Shown piece by piece: positions 48,169 to 58,120 of a DNA stretch of 64,000 bases. Made by a program: the position numbers and the translations under genes. Every line of letters starts with the position of its first letter. Within the stretch, counting starts at the first letter, position 1. The stretch is from Ideonella dechloratans (lineage in GTDB: Bacteria; Pseudomonadota; Gammaproteobacteria; Burkholderiales; Burkholderiaceae_C), in contig NZ_CP088081.1 of assembly GCF_021049305.1 (NCBI RefSeq), positions 1,116,001-1,180,000 of the forward strand, read 5' to 3'. The notes beneath the pieces were generated by a model that saw only the letters and a program-made list of their open reading frames with translations, was not told where the DNA came from and ran no database searches.

Positions 48169-49629
48169 ATGCGAGCTCTGGCTTTCGCGGGTGGATCCAT
48201 CCGCTGGCGCCGTTCCCTGGGGGCGATCTGCCTGGGGCTGGGGGCCGTGTTGGCGTCTTCGGCAACCCTGGCCGCCGAGCCGGTGACCCGGATGCTGCCC
48301 GACTTCACCGACCTGGTGGAGCAGGTGGGGCCGGCCGTGGTCAACATCCGCACCGAGGAGAAGGTGCATGTGGATCCCCGCAGCGCCCAGATCGACCCGG
48401 GCATGGAGGAACTGTTCCGGCGCTTCGGCATCCCCCTGCCGCGCGTGGTGCCGCGCGGGGATGACAACGGGGAATCGGACGATGAAGAACCCACCCGCCG
48501 CGGTGTGGGGTCCGGCTTCATCCTGAGCGCCGATGGCCTGATCATGACCAATGCGCACGTGGTGTCGGGTGCGGACGAACTGACCGTCACCCTGCCCGAC
48601 AAGCGCGAGTTCAAGGCCAAGCTGGTGGGTGCCGACAAGCGTTCCGATGTGGCCCTGGTGAAGATCGACGCCACGAACCTGCCCACCGTGAAGATCGGTG
48701 ACGTGGGCAAGCTCAAGGTGGGCGAGTGGGTGATCGCCATCGGATCGCCGTTCAACTTCGAGAACACCGTCACCGCGGGCATCGTCAGTGCCAAGCAGCG
48801 CGACACCGGTGAACTGCTGCCCTTCATCCAGACCGATGTGGCCATCAACCCGGGCAATTCGGGGGGGCCGTTGATCAACATGCGTGGCGAGGTCGTCGGC
48901 ATCAACTCGCAGATCTACAGCCCCTCGGGTGGCTATGCCGGCATCTCGTTTTCGATCCCCATCGACGAGGCCATGCGGGTGGCGGACCAGCTGCGCACCA
49001 ACGGCCGTGTCGTGCGCGGTCGCATCGGGGTCATGATCGCCGAGGTCACCCGCGAAGTGGCCGAGTCGATCGGTCTGGGCAAGCCCCAGGGCGCCATGGT
49101 GCGGGCCGTGGAGCCGTCGTCGCCAGCGGAGAAGGCCGGCCTGGAAGCCGGTGACATCATCGTCAAGCTCGATGGCAAGCCGCTGGAGAAATCCTCCGAC
49201 CTGCAGCGCGGCATCAGTGCCATCAAGCCGGGCACCAAGGTCACCCTGCAGGTGTTCCGTCGCGGTGTCTTCAAGGATGTGCCGGTCACTGTGGGCGAGT
49301 TCGAGCCCGAGAAGCCGGCGACCCAGGACGGGGAAGGGGCGGCGCCCAGCCGCAACATCCTCGGGCTGACCGTCGACGACCTCAGCGATGCCCAGAAGCG
49401 CGATCTGCGTCTGAAGAATGGCGTCCAGGTGGTGAAGGCCGAGGGGCCGTCGGCCAAGTCGGGCTTGCGCGAGGGGGACGTGGTCCTGACCATCGAGAAC
49501 ACCGAGATCCGCGACGCCAAGCAGTTCGCGGCCATCGTGGCCAAGCTGGACAAGAAGCAGCGGGTCACCTTGCTGGTGCGGCGGGGGGACTGGGTCAACT
49601 ATGTGATCGTCCAGCCGGGCGGGCGCTGA
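48169..49629 (+). CDS. degP: periplasmic serine protease DegP/MucD (HtrA family)
   Basis: 486 residues from ATG 48169 with RBS AGAGAGGAG. Signal peptide about 1-35 (cleavage after TLA). Trypsin-like domain with His130 (TNAHVVSG), Asp160 (RSDVALVKID) and Ser231 (NPGNSGGPLINMRG), then two PDZ domains (about 290-375 and 405-480; the second has LRLKNGVQVVKAEGPSAKSGLREGDVV in part). Degrades or refolds misfolded envelope proteins. Last gene of the rpoE operon. Confidence 0.96.
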   Translation: MRALAFAGGSIRWRRSLGAICLGLGAVLASSATLAAEPVTRMLPDFTDLVEQVGPAVVNIRTEEKVHVDPRSAQIDPGMEELFRRFGIPLPRVVPRGDDNGESDDEEPTRRGVGSGFILSADGLIMTNAHVVSGADELTVTLPDKREFKAKLVGADKRSDVALVKIDATNLPTVKIGDVGKLKVGEWVIAIGSPFNFENTVTAGIVSAKQRDTGELLPFIQTDVAINPGNSGGPLINMRGEVVGINSQIYSPSGGYAGISFSIPIDEAMRVADQLRTNGRVVRGRIGVMIAEVTREVAESIGLGKPQGAMVRAVEPSSPAEKAGLEAGDIIVKLDGKPLEKSSDLQRGISAIKPGTKVTLQVFRRGVFKDVPVTVGEFEPEKPATQDGEGAAPSRNILGLTVDDLSDAQKRDLRLKNGVQVVKAEGPSAKSGLREGDVVLTIENTEIRDAKQFAAIVAKLDKKQRVTLLVRRGDWVNYVIVQPGGR

Positions 49630-49799
49630 GCCAGAGCGGTGTTTGGTTGACTGTCTCGGAAGGTTTTTTCATCAGGCGAAAGCCGCGTCTTCCGGGACCC
49701 GGGGTCGGGTCCTCGGTTTCCCCTCTGAACTGTGAATAAACTGTTGATAACTTGGGTGCCTGGAAGGCGGCAAAGCCGCTTTCCTGCCACAACGGGGCA

Positions 49800-49826
49800 T
49801 TGCGGGAGGGGGCTTTTGGCTACAAT
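49800..49826 (+). promoter_or_regulatory. sigma-70-like promoter upstream of the candidate small RNA
   Basis: TTGCGG (49800-49805), 15 bp, then TACAAT (49821-49826). The -10 is strong and the spacer slightly short; using ATTGCG gives 16 bp. The predicted start is near 49833, exactly where the hairpin unit begins. Confidence 0.5.
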
Positions 49827-49832
49827 GAAAGC

Positions 49833-49897
49833 CCAACAAGCAGTTGCCATACGTTTTGTTGGAAGGCGCGTCTCCTCTTTGGACGTGCCTTTTTTTT
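49833..49897 (+). ncRNA. candidate small RNA or attenuated leader
   Basis: About 65 nt with two stems: CCAACAA (49833-49839) pairs with TTGTTGG (49856-49862), and an intrinsic terminator hairpin (49865-49889) ends in eight U residues. It starts at the predicted transcription start of the TACAAT promoter. It has no open frame of note. It could be an independent sRNA, a premature terminator controlling lepA, or only the end signal of the rpoE-degP operon. Confidence 0.4.
49865..49897 (+). terminator. intrinsic terminator before lepA
   Basis: GGCGCGTC (49865-49872), a 9-nt loop, GACGTGCC (49882-49889) with one G-U pair, then T x 8 (49890-49897). This is a classic rho-independent terminator reading on the + strand. 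Confidence 0.8.
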
Positions 49898-50039
49898 AGC
49901 CGCTGTGCCCGCGGCGCGCCCTGCCGAATTCCAACCCGGGCAGGGGCGCCAGACAGCCCTCGCACCGACCCACATTGCCATCGTCCTGGCCTCCTGACAC
50001 CAGGCCCTTCCGACGGCCCATCGCCGAATTTCTCACCGC

Positions 50040-51848
50040 ATGGACCACATCCGAAATTTCTCCATCATTGCCCACATCGACCACGGCAAGAGCACGCTGG
50101 CGGACCGCCTGATCCAGCGCTGCGGTGGTCTGAGTGACCGCGAGATGGAAGCCCAGGTGCTCGACTCGATGGACATCGAGCGCGAGCGCGGCATCACCAT
50201 CAAGGCGCAGACCGCCTCGCTGCAGTACAAGGCCCGGGACGGCAAGGTCTACAACCTGAACCTGATCGACACCCCGGGGCACGTGGACTTCTCCTACGAG
50301 GTCAGCCGCTCCCTGTCGGCCTGCGAGGGCGCGCTGCTGGTGGTGGACGCCTCGCAGGGCGTGGAAGCACAGACGGTGGCCAACTGCTACACCGCGCTGG
50401 ACCTGGGCGTGGAGGTGATCCCGGTCCTGAACAAGATGGACCTGCCCCAGGCCGATCCGGACCGGGCCAAGGAAGAGATCGAGGACGTGATCGGCATCGA
50501 TGCATCCGGTGCCATTCCGTGTTCCGCCAAGACCGGTCTGGGCATCGACGACATTCTGGAGGCCGTGGTCACCCGCATGCCGCCGCCCAAGGGCGATGCC
50601 GGCGGCCCGCCGCGGGCCATGGTGATCGACGCCTGGTTCGACAACTACGTCGGCGTCGTGATGCTGGTGCGCATGGTCGATGGCCAGCTGGGCAAGGGTG
50701 AGCGCATCCGCATGATGGCCACCAACGCGGTCTACCCGATCGAGCACCTGGGTGTGTTCACGCCCAAGAGCGAGAACCGGGATGCCCTGCGGGCCGGCGA
50801 GGTGGGCTTCATCATCTGCGGCATCAAGGAGCTGGCCGCAGCCAAGGTGGGCGACACCGTCACGCTGGAAAAGAAGCTGCCCAACAACGCCGGCCCGGCC
50901 ACCGAGGCCCTGCCGGGCTTCAAGGAAATCCAGCCGCAGGTGTTCGCCGGCCTGTACCCCAGCGAGGCCAGCGAGTACGACCAGCTGCGCGACGCGCTGG
51001 AGAAGCTCAAGCTCAACGACAGCTCGCTGCGCTTCGAGCCGGAAGTCTCCCAGGCGCTGGGCTTCGGTTTCCGTTGCGGTTTCCTGGGCCTGCTGCACAT
51101 GGAGATCGTGCAGGAGCGTCTGGAGCGCGAGTTCGACCAGGATCTGGTGACCACCGCCCCCAGCGTGGTCTATGAGGTGGAGCTGGGCGACGGCGAGGTC
51201 ATCGAGGTGGAGAATCCCTCCAAGATGCCGGACCAGGGCCGCATCCGCGAGATCCGCGAGCCCATCGTCACGGTGCACCTCTACATGCCACAGGACTATG
51301 TGGGCGTGGTGATGACGCTGTGCAACCAGAAGCGTGGCGTGCAGCTCAACATGGCCTACCACGGCAAGCAGGTCATGCTGACCTACGAGCTGCCGCTGGC
51401 CGAGATCGTGCTGGACTTCTTCGACAAGCTGAAGTCCGTCTCGCGCGGCTACGCCTCCATGGACTACGAGTTCAAGGAATACCGCGCCGCCGACGTCGTG
51501 AAGGTGGACATCCTGATCAACGGCGACCGCGTCGACCCGCTGGCCATGATCGTGCACCGCAGCCAGAGCGCCTACCGCGGCCGCGCGGTGGCCGCCAAGA
51601 TGCGCGAGCAGATCCCGCGCCAGATGTACGACGTGGCCATCCAAGCGGCCATCGGCGCGAACATCATCGCGCGCGAGAACATCAAGGCGCTGCGCAAGAA
51701 CGTGCTGGCAAAATGCTACGGCGGCGACATCACCCGCAAGCGCAAGCTGCTCGAAAAACAAAAGGCCGGCAAGAAGCGCATGAAGCAGATCGGCACCGTC
51801 GAGGTGCCGCAGGAAGCGTTCCTCGCCATTCTCCAAGTGGATGACTGA
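50040..51848 (+). CDS. lepA: elongation factor 4 (LepA)
   Basis: 602 residues, the usual size. Translational GTPase with [14 protein letters not shown] (G1), [12 protein letters not shown] (G3), [10 protein letters not shown] (G4) and CSAKTGLGI (G5) in the first about 190 residues. The EF4-specific C-terminal domain includes [34 protein letters not shown] in part, [24 protein letters not shown] in part and [18 protein letters not shown]. It acts on stalled ribosomes and in initiation. The ATG at 50040 has no strong RBS. Its 3' end overlaps lepB. Confidence 0.97.
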   Translation: MDHIRNFSIIAHIDHGKSTLADRLIQRCGGLSDREMEAQVLDSMDIERERGITIKAQTASLQYKARDGKVYNLNLIDTPGHVDFSYEVSRSLSACEGALLVVDASQGVEAQTVANCYTALDLGVEVIPVLNKMDLPQADPDRAKEEIEDVIGIDASGAIPCSAKTGLGIDDILEAVVTRMPPPKGDAGGPPRAMVIDAWFDNYVGVVMLVRMVDGQLGKGERIRMMATNAVYPIEHLGVFTPKSENRDALRAGEVGFIICGIKELAAAKVGDTVTLEKKLPNNAGPATEALPGFKEIQPQVFAGLYPSEASEYDQLRDALEKLKLNDSSLRFEPEVSQALGFGFRCGFLGLLHMEIVQERLEREFDQDLVTTAPSVVYEVELGDGEVIEVENPSKMPDQGRIREIREPIVTVHLYMPQDYVGVVMTLCNQKRGVQLNMAYHGKQVMLTYELPLAEIVLDFFDKLKSVSRGYASMDYEFKEYRAADVVKVDILINGDRVDPLAMIVHRSQSAYRGRAVAAKMREQIPRQMYDVAIQAAIGANIIARENIKALRKNVLAKCYGGDITRKRKLLEKQKAGKKRMKQIGTVEVPQEAFLAILQVDD

Positions 51849-52824
51849 CACCCCCATGAGTGCATTGACCGCCGTGCTGTACGGCGCCCTGATCGTCTAC
51901 CTGGGCGGTTGGTATCTGGATCTGTGGTTCGGCAACTTCGCGTTGCTGCTCTTCATCCTTTCCGTGGTCACCGGCTTCTACTGGGTGGCCGAGAAATGGC
52001 GCTTCAAGCCCCAGCGCGAGGCCGCCGCCCGTACGCTGGAGGCCCAGGACGCCGCCCGGCGCACCGAGCTGGCCAAGCTGGGCATCGACAAGGTCGATGG
52101 CGACATTGCCGCGGCACGCGAGCAGCTGCTGCGCCAGCCCTGGTGGCTGGATTGGACTGCTGGCCTGTTCCCGGTGATCATCGTCGTCTTCGTGATGCGC
52201 TCGTTCCTTTTCGAGCCCTTCAAGATCCCCTCGGGCTCGATGATTCCGACGCTGCAGGTGGGCGACCTGATCCTGGTGAACAAATTCCACTACGGCATCC
52301 GCCTGCCGGTGATCGACAAGAAGATCATCCCCAACCACGATGTGGCCCGGGGCGACGTGGTGGTGTTCCGCTACCCGGTGGATCCGCGCCTGGACTACAT
52401 CAAACGGGTGATCGGCGTGCCGGGCGACGAGGTGTCCTACCTGAATGCCCAGCTCAAGATCAACGGCCAGCCGGTGCCCACCCAGCCTCTGGGCGACGCC
52501 TACGACGACGAGAGCATGCGCTACATGTCCCAGTTCTCGGAGAAGATCGGCCCGGTGCAGCACAACATCCAGCGCCGTCCGCAGGTGCTGCCCTTCAATG
52601 TGGACGCGCCGCGCCAGTTCCCCTTCCGCGAGAACTGCCGCTACAGCATCGAAGGTTTTGTGTGCAAGGTTCCTGCCGGTCACTATTTCATGATGGGTGA
52701 CAACCGGGACAATTCGGAAGATTCGCGATACTGGGGCTTCGTGCCGGACGAGAACATCGTGGGCAAGGCCTTCTTCGTCTGGATGAACTTCCGCAACCCC
52801 AGCCGCATCGGCGGCTTCCAATGA
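51841..52824 (+). CDS. lepB: signal peptidase I
   Basis: 327 residues from ATG 51841, overlapping lepA by 8 bp; ATG 51856 (MSALTAV) is equally plausible. Two N-terminal membrane helices (about 8-24 and 29-47), a cytoplasmic loop, and a third helix before the active site. Catalytic Ser in [14 protein letters not shown] and Lys in [13 protein letters not shown], then the box [18 protein letters not shown]. It cleaves signal peptides at the periplasmic face. The lepA-lepB-DUF4845-rnc-era-recO-pdxJ-acpS order is the classical one. Confidence 0.97.
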   Translation: MTDTPMSALTAVLYGALIVYLGGWYLDLWFGNFALLLFILSVVTGFYWVAEKWRFKPQREAAARTLEAQDAARRTELAKLGIDKVDGDIAAAREQLLRQPWWLDWTAGLFPVIIVVFVMRSFLFEPFKIPSGSMIPTLQVGDLILVNKFHYGIRLPVIDKKIIPNHDVARGDVVVFRYPVDPRLDYIKRVIGVPGDEVSYLNAQLKINGQPVPTQPLGDAYDDESMRYMSQFSEKIGPVQHNIQRRPQVLPFNVDAPRQFPFRENCRYSIEGFVCKVPAGHYFMMGDNRDNSEDSRYWGFVPDENIVGKAFFVWMNFRNPSRIGGFQ

Positions 52825-52834
52825 GGTGAACCCC

Positions 52835-53221
52835 ATGGCGATCCGCACCTGGTCCGACCGTTCTGTCACTGCCGCAGGCCGCCAACGCGGTCTGTCGATG
52901 CTGGGCATGCTGTTCTGGGCCGTGCTGATCGGGATGTGCGCGGTGCTCGTGATGAAGGTGTTTCCCACCCTCAACGAGTACTTCACCATCCAGCGGGCGG
53001 TGCAGAAGATCGCCGACTCGGGCGTGTCCACCGTGCCGGAGATCCGCAAGGCCTTCCAGGCCCAGCAGGACATCGAGTACTCGATCAGCTCCATCGGCCC
53101 GAACGATCTGGAGATCGACACCAGCGGCGACCGCGTGAAGATCAGCTTCGCCTATGACAAGGAGATCGAGCTTTTCTCGCCGGTCTTCCTGCTCATCAAG
53201 TACCGCGGCGGCAACCGCTGA
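52835..53221 (+). CDS. DUF4845 domain membrane protein
   Basis: 128 residues from ATG 52835 with RBS GAGGTGA. One N-terminal membrane helix (about 20-42, LSMLGMLFWAVLIGMCAVLVM) follows a short basic segment (RQRGLS), resembling a pilin-like anchor. The rest is a small periplasmic domain (FPTLNEYFTIQRAVQKIA ... VFLLIKYRG). The family regularly sits between lepB and rnc in beta- and gamma-proteobacteria; its function is unknown. Confidence 0.88.
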   Translation: MAIRTWSDRSVTAAGRQRGLSMLGMLFWAVLIGMCAVLVMKVFPTLNEYFTIQRAVQKIADSGVSTVPEIRKAFQAQQDIEYSISSIGPNDLEIDTSGDRVKISFAYDKEIELFSPVFLLIKYRGGNR

Positions 53222-53233
53222 GGAACGGCGCAG

Positions 53234-53944
53234 ATGACGGTGTCGGGACGTGACGAGCTGCTGCAGCAGCGCCTGGGCCACCGCTTCCAGCGGCCCGAGC
53301 TGCTGCGACGTGCGCTGACCCACCGCAGCTATGGTGCGGAGCACAACGAGCGCCTGGAATTCCTGGGCGACGCGGTGCTCAGCCTGGCCGTGTCGCGCCT
53401 GCTGTTCGACCGCTTCGGCGATTCCGACGAAGGGGACCTGACCCGCGTGCGGGCCCACCTGGTGCGCGAGGACAGCCTGCACAAGGCCGCCCTGCAGTTG
53501 CACCTGCCCGAGGTGCTGCGCATGTCCGAGGGCGAGGCCAAGGGCGGTGGGGCCCAGCGCGCGTCCATCCTGGCCGACGCCATGGAGGCCGTCATCGGTG
53601 CCGTCTACCTGGACGGTGGGCTGGAGGCGGCACAGGGCCTGGTCCAGCAGCTCTTCGGCGAGGTGATCACCTCCACGACGGCGGAGAGCTGGCGCAAGGA
53701 CGCCAAGACCGAACTGCAGGAATGGCTGCAGGGCCGGCGGCTGCCGGTCCCGTCCTACCGCATTGTGGCCACCCGGGGGCAGGCCCACGCTCAGACCTTC
53801 GAGGTCGAATGCGCCGTGCCCAGCCTGGGCAAGGCCCAGACCGGCGAAGGGCGCTCCCGCCGTGCCGCCGAACAGGAGGCCGCCCAGAAGATGCTGGCGC
53901 TCCTGCAAGCCGAGGACGGCGGGCGCCCGGGCGCGCGCGACTGA
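53234..53944 (+). CDS. rnc: ribonuclease III
   Basis: 236 residues. The RNase III signature NERLEFLGDAVLSL (about 36-49) carries the metal-binding Glu and Asp; the second acidic pair is in DAMEAVIGAVYLDGG. A double-stranded RNA-binding domain occupies about 160-230 (DAKTELQEWLQGRRLPVPSYR, GEGRSRRAAEQEAAQKML, each described in part). It processes rRNA precursors and regulatory duplexes. It starts 12 bp after DUF4845. A GC-rich hairpin follows the stop. Confidence 0.97.
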   Translation: MTVSGRDELLQQRLGHRFQRPELLRRALTHRSYGAEHNERLEFLGDAVLSLAVSRLLFDRFGDSDEGDLTRVRAHLVREDSLHKAALQLHLPEVLRMSEGEAKGGGAQRASILADAMEAVIGAVYLDGGLEAAQGLVQQLFGEVITSTTAESWRKDAKTELQEWLQGRRLPVPSYRIVATRGQAHAQTFEVECAVPSLGKAQTGEGRSRRAAEQEAAQKMLALLQAEDGGRPGARD

Positions 53945-53956
53945 CCTCTCTTTTCG

Positions 53957-53982
53957 CCGGCGGCCCTGCACGGGCCTGCCGG
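53957..53982 (+). other. GC-rich hairpin between rnc and era
   Basis: CCGGCGGCCC (53957-53966) can pair with GGGCCTGCCGG (53972-53982) with one bulge and a 5-nt loop. No U-run follows. It could be an RNase III processing site or a weak attenuator in the rnc-era message; nothing in the sequence decides. Confidence 0.4.
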
Positions 53983-54042
53983 ATCGCTTGATCCCGTGGG
54001 TGGCGCCAATGCGCGGCCCGCAACCACCCTTTTCGCCGCACA

Positions 54043-54981
54043 ATGACCCACGTGGAACCCGACCAGCCCTTTTCCCTGCCGCCCTCCGAAGTCGATGGCC
54101 AGCCCACCCGCTGTGGCCTGATCGCCATCGTCGGCCGTCCCAACGTGGGCAAGTCCACCCTGATGAACGCCCTGGTGGGGCAGAAGATCAGCATCACCTC
54201 GAAGAAGGCGCAGACCACCCGCCACCGCATCACCGGCGTGCGCACGGTGGACGAGGCGCAGTTCGTCTTCGTGGACACCCCGGGCTTCCAGGTCAAGCAC
54301 GCCAACCCGCTCAACCGCACCCTCAACCGCACGGTGCAGTCCACCCTGTCGGACGTGGACATCGTGCTGTTCCTGGTGGAGGCCGGCCGCTTCGGCATGG
54401 ACGACGCCAAGGTGCTGGCGCTGATCCCTGAGGGCAAACCCTGCGTGCTGATCGCCAACAAGCTGGACACCGTGCAGCGCCGGGCCGATCTGCTGCCCTG
54501 GCTCAAGAGCATGCAGGAGCGCCACGCCTTCAGCGAATTTGTGCCCATGTCGGCCCAGAAGCAGGCCGATGTGGACCGGCTCTTTGCCATCCTCAAGCCC
54601 TACCTGCCCCAGCAGGAATGGTTCTATGACGAGGACGCGCTGACCGACCGCAGCGAGAAGTTCCTGGCCAGCGAGATCATCCGCGAGAAGCTCTTCCGCC
54701 TGACCGGCGATGAGCTGCCCTACACCTCCACCGTCGTGATCGACAAGTGGGACGAGGAGGGCGCCTTGCGCCGCATCGCCGCCACCATCGTCGTCGAGCG
54801 CGACGCCCACAAGGGCATGATCATTGGCGAGAAGGGCGAGCGTCTCAAGCGCATCGGCACCGAGGCCCGCCAGGAGCTGGAACGCCTGATGGAGGCCAAG
54901 GTCTTCCTGGAGCTCTTCGTCAAGGTGCGGTCCGGTTGGGCCGCCACCGAGGAACACCTGCGCAGCTACGGCTACGAGTGA
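54043..54981 (+). CDS. era: GTPase Era
   Basis: 312 residues. G1 [16 protein letters not shown] (about 27-42), effector region [15 protein letters not shown]3 DTPGFQ, G4 NKLD. A KH domain near the C-terminus has [20 protein letters not shown] (about 260-279). It binds the 3' end of 16S rRNA in small-subunit assembly. It has a 15-25 residue N-terminal extension before the G domain, common in this order. It lies 98 bp downstream of rnc. Confidence 0.97.
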   Translation: MTHVEPDQPFSLPPSEVDGQPTRCGLIAIVGRPNVGKSTLMNALVGQKISITSKKAQTTRHRITGVRTVDEAQFVFVDTPGFQVKHANPLNRTLNRTVQSTLSDVDIVLFLVEAGRFGMDDAKVLALIPEGKPCVLIANKLDTVQRRADLLPWLKSMQERHAFSEFVPMSAQKQADVDRLFAILKPYLPQQEWFYDEDALTDRSEKFLASEIIREKLFRLTGDELPYTSTVVIDKWDEEGALRRIAATIVVERDAHKGMIIGEKGERLKRIGTEARQELERLMEAKVFLELFVKVRSGWAATEEHLRSYGYE

Positions 54982-55012
54982 GCGCGCCGGCCCCGGCTCC
55001 CACCGCATCGGC

Positions 55013-55816
55013 ATGTCCTCCCGTCGCGCCACGGCCCCCGCGCCGGCCTATGTGCTGCACCGCTACGACTGGAGCGAGTCCAGCCTGATCCTGGACCTCT
55101 TCAGCCGCGACCAGGGCCGCATCACCGTGGCGGCCAAGGGGGCCAAGCGGCCCTACTCGCAGCTGCGTCCGGTGCTGCTGCCTTTCCAGCGCCTGCTGGT
55201 GGTGGCCAGCCGTCCGGCCAAGGACGAGACGGCCGACATCCTCACCCTGCGCAGCGCTGAATGGGCCGGTGGCCAGCCCATGCTGGGCGGCGCGGCCCTG
55301 TTCAGCGGCTTCTACCTGAATGAGCTGCTGATGAAGCTGCTGGCCCGGCACGATCCGCACCCGCTGCTGTTCGATGCCTACGCCGCCACGCTGCCTGCGC
55401 TGGGCGCGGCCGACGACACCCTGACCCAGGCCGCGCTGCGGGCCTTCGAGATCGTGCTGCTGCGCGAGATCGGCCTGCTGCCGCAACTGGACGAGCAGAC
55501 CGCCTCCGGCCTGGCCGTGGCCGCCGACGCACCTTACCAACTGCGGCCCGAACTGGGCCTGGTGGCCTGGCAGCAGGGCGAGGCCGCGCTGCCCGGCGCC
55601 CGCTGGGCAGCCCTGCAGCAGGCCCTGGACCATGGCGCGCTGGCCGAACTGCAGGCCTTGTGCGCCCAGGCCTTGCCCGCGCTCAAGACGACCCTGCGCG
55701 GCCTGCTTCACTATCATTTGGGTTCGCCCCGGCTGCGCACGCGCGACGTGATGATCGACGCGCAGCAGCTGATGGACGCCCCTGCGCCCCTGGCCTCCAC
55801 CTCACCCCCGCCATGA
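55013..55816 (+). CDS. recO: DNA repair protein RecO
   Basis: 267 residues. The N-terminal OB-fold begins APAYVLHRYDWSESSLILDLFSRDQGRI (described in part) and AKGAKRPYSQLRPVLLPFQ. The helical C-terminal domain has GFYLNELLMKLLARHDPHPLLFDAY and FEIVLLREIGLLPQLD. There are no cysteines in a zinc-type arrangement, as in many beta-proteobacteria. With RecR and RecF it loads RecA on SSB-coated DNA. The stop overlaps pdxJ (ATGA). Confidence 0.94.
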   Translation: MSSRRATAPAPAYVLHRYDWSESSLILDLFSRDQGRITVAAKGAKRPYSQLRPVLLPFQRLLVVASRPAKDETADILTLRSAEWAGGQPMLGGAALFSGFYLNELLMKLLARHDPHPLLFDAYAATLPALGAADDTLTQAALRAFEIVLLREIGLLPQLDEQTASGLAVAADAPYQLRPELGLVAWQQGEAALPGARWAALQQALDHGALAELQALCAQALPALKTTLRGLLHYHLGSPRLRTRDVMIDAQQLMDAPAPLASTSPPP

Positions 55817-56604
55817 ACCCCCTTGTCGCCCCCGAAGCCGGTGTGCACACCGGCGCCGGCACCGCCCTGTCGGTCAACCTCAACAAGGTCGCGCTGCTGC
55901 GCAACACCCGCCACCTGGGCATTCCCAGCGTGACGCGGGCCGCCGACATCGTGCTCAAGGCCGGTGCCCAGGGCATCACCGTGCACCCGCGGCCGGACGA
56001 GCGCCACATCCGGGGCAGCGACGTGCACGAACTGGCCGAGCTGCTCAAGGCCTGGCCCGCGGTGGAATACAACATCGAGGGCAACCCCCTGCACAACCTG
56101 ATGGACTTCATCCGGGCGGTGCGGCCCCACCAGGCCACCTTCGTGCCCGACACCGTCGGCCAGTTCACCTCCGACCACGGCTGGAACCTGCCGGCCGACG
56201 CCCCGGTCCTGAAGCCGCTGATCGACGAATGCCATGCGCTGGGCGTGCGGGTCAGCCTCTTCATGGATCCGCTGCCCGAGGCCATGGCCCATGCCGCGGC
56301 GCTCGGCGCCGACCGGGTCGAGCTCTACACCGAAAGCTGGGCGGCGGCCTGGGGCACGCCCCGGCAGGACGAGGTCGGGGCCCGTTTCGCGACCGCCGGT
56401 CAGGCCGCGCTGGCGGCAGGCCTGGGCCTGAACGCCGGCCATGACCTGAGCCGCGACAACCTGGCCGACTTCCTGCAACTGGTGCCGGGCGTGCTGGAGG
56501 TCTCGATCGGCCACGCCCTGATCGCCGATGCGCTGGAGCTGGGCTACGACGCCACGGTGCGGGCCTACCTGGCCTGCATCCGCCAGGTGCAGCCCCGGGC
56601 CTGA
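55813..56604 (+). CDS. pdxJ: pyridoxine 5'-phosphate synthase
   Basis: 263 residues from ATG 55813. TIM-barrel PdxJ: LSVNLNKVALLRNTR, ITVHPRPDERHIRGSDV (active-site HPRPDxRH), EYNIEGNP, ATFVPDTVGQFTSDHGWN, ELYTESWA, GLNAGHDLSRDNL and VSIGHALIADAL. It condenses 1-deoxyxylulose 5-phosphate with 3-amino-2-oxopropyl phosphate in vitamin B6 synthesis. The recO-pdxJ-acpS order is conserved. The VPDTVGQFTSDHG form (T-x-G instead of VPExRxE) is a known beta-proteobacterial variant by my recollection. Confidence 0.95.
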   Translation: MNPLVAPEAGVHTGAGTALSVNLNKVALLRNTRHLGIPSVTRAADIVLKAGAQGITVHPRPDERHIRGSDVHELAELLKAWPAVEYNIEGNPLHNLMDFIRAVRPHQATFVPDTVGQFTSDHGWNLPADAPVLKPLIDECHALGVRVSLFMDPLPEAMAHAAALGADRVELYTESWAAAWGTPRQDEVGARFATAGQAALAAGLGLNAGHDLSRDNLADFLQLVPGVLEVSIGHALIADALELGYDATVRAYLACIRQVQPRA

Positions 56605-56607
56605 GCC

Positions 56608-57027
56608 ATGGTCGTCGGCATCGGCACCGACATCTGCGACCTGCGCCGCATCACCGCGGTGCTGGCCCGCAAGGGCGACCGCTTCGCCCAGAAGGTGCTG
56701 GGGCCGGCCGAATGGCAGGTCTTCCAGGCCCGCCGCGCCCGGGAGGAGGGCCGTGGCCTGGCCTATCTGGCCACCCGCTTTTCCGCCAAGGAATCCTTCT
56801 CCAAGGCCATCGGGCTGGGCATGCACATGCCCATGACCTGGCGTGCCTGCGAAATCCTCAACCACCCCAGCGGCCAGCCCTTCGTGCGCCTCTCGGGTGA
56901 GTTGGCCGACTGGTTCGCCGCCCGGGGCTGGCGTGCCCATGTCACCCTCAGCGACGAGACCGACTACGTGGTCAGCTTCGTCGTCGTCGAAACCGCTGCC
57001 GACGCGCCCGCGTCCTTGTCCCCATGA
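56608..57027 (+). CDS. acpS: holo-[acyl-carrier-protein] synthase
   Basis: 139 residues. [12 protein letters not shown] (4-15, metal-binding Asp) and [15 protein letters not shown] (Glu and Lys of the active site) define AcpS. It transfers phosphopantetheine from CoA to Ser37 of AcpP (43.7 kb). The ATG at 56608 follows the pdxJ stop by 3 bp, and its own stop overlaps nagZ (ATGA at 57024-57027). Confidence 0.96.
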   Translation: MVVGIGTDICDLRRITAVLARKGDRFAQKVLGPAEWQVFQARRAREEGRGLAYLATRFSAKESFSKAIGLGMHMPMTWRACEILNHPSGQPFVRLSGELADWFAARGWRAHVTLSDETDYVVSFVVVETAADAPASLSP

Positions 57028-58088
57028 ACCACCACAGTCCCGTCATCCTCGACATCGCCGGCGCCGCGCTGACCGCCGACGACCGCCGCCGCCTGGCCCA
57101 TCCGCTGACCGGTGGGCTGATCCTCTTCACCCGCAACTGGCAGCACCGGGCCCAGCTCACCGCGCTGATTGCCGAGGTCAAGGCCATCCGCGAAGACCTG
57201 CTGGTCTGCATCGACCACGAGGGCGGCCGGGTGCAGCGCCTGCGCACCGACGGCTTCACCCACCTGCCGCCGATGCGCCACTATGGCGAGCTGTGGATGC
57301 AGGACGCGATGCGCGCCACCGAAGCGGCCACCGCGGCCGGCTTCGTGCTGGCGGCCGAGTTGCGCGCCTGTGGTGTGGACCTCAGCTTCACCCCGGTGCT
57401 GGACCTGGACCATGGCGAGAGCGGCGTGATCGGCGACCGAGCCTTCCACCGCGATGCCCGGGTGGTGACCCTGCTGGCCAAGAGCGTGATGCATGGCCTC
57501 TTGCTGGCCGGCATGGCCAACTGCGGCAAGCACTTCCCCGGCCATGGTTTCGTCAAAGCCGACAGCCACGTGGCTGTGCCGGTGGACAAGCGCTCGCGCA
57601 AGGCCATCCTGGCCGAGGACGCCCAGCCCTACGGCTGGTTGGGCGGGACCCTGGCCAGTGTGATGCCGGCCCATGTGATCTACCCCAAGGTCGATGCCCG
57701 GCCCGCCGGCTTCTCGCCGGTCTGGCTGCAGGACATCCTGCGCCACCAGCTGGGCTTCGAGGGCGCCATCTTCAGCGACGACCTGAGCATGGAGGGCGCG
57801 CGCTTCATCGAAGGGCGGTCGGTCAGCGCCACCGAGGCCGGCGTGGCCGCGTTGCAGGCCGGCTGTGACCTGGTGCTGCTGTGCAACCAATCCCAGGTGG
57901 AGGGTGGCCGGCCGGTGGACGAACTGCTCGACGGCCTGATGCAGGCCCAGAGCGAGGGCCAATGGGCGCCGGAGCCCTTGTCCGAGCAGCGTCGCCTGGC
58001 CCTGCTGCCGCAGACCGAACCCCTGCCCTGGGACGAGCTGATGATGTCGTCCGTCTACCAGCGTGCCCTGGAACGCCTGCAAGGCTGA
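57024..58088 (+). CDS. nagZ: beta-N-acetylhexosaminidase NagZ
   Basis: 354 residues, glycoside hydrolase family 3. Cytoplasmic muropeptide recycling: releases GlcNAc from GlcNAc-anhydroMurNAc-peptides. Signatures are [13 protein letters not shown] (about 68-80), the substrate/acid-base loop [16 protein letters not shown], and the nucleophile Asp in [12 protein letters not shown]. The length is that of one-domain NagZ. Overlaps acpS by 4 bp. Confidence 0.96.
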   Translation: MNHHSPVILDIAGAALTADDRRRLAHPLTGGLILFTRNWQHRAQLTALIAEVKAIREDLLVCIDHEGGRVQRLRTDGFTHLPPMRHYGELWMQDAMRATEAATAAGFVLAAELRACGVDLSFTPVLDLDHGESGVIGDRAFHRDARVVTLLAKSVMHGLLLAGMANCGKHFPGHGFVKADSHVAVPVDKRSRKAILAEDAQPYGWLGGTLASVMPAHVIYPKVDARPAGFSPVWLQDILRHQLGFEGAIFSDDLSMEGARFIEGRSVSATEAGVAALQAGCDLVLLCNQSQVEGGRPVDELLDGLMQAQSEGQWAPEPLSEQRRLALLPQTEPLPWDELMMSSVYQRALERLQG

Positions 58089-58120
58089 ACCCTTTTGCGT
58101 CACACCACCGAGGAGACCCC

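Larger units (their letters stand above)
49630..50039. other. 410-bp intergenic region between degP and lepA
   Basis: Holds, in order: an AT-rich patch with two DnaA-box-like 9-mers (49731-49739 and 49742-49750); a promoter-like pair (49800-49826); a two-hairpin unit with a U-run (49833-49897); and about 140 bp of leader before lepA in which I see no gene. Short open frames here have no coding character. Confidence 0.6.

Noticed and set aside
49896..51857. 650-codon open frame opposite lepA
   Set aside because: Histidine/glutamine/valine-rich translation typical of antisense frames in high-GC genes; lepA itself has all its motifs.
53945..54042. Terminator between rnc and era
   Set aside because: The hairpin at 53957-53982 has no U-run and the two genes are normally co-transcribed.
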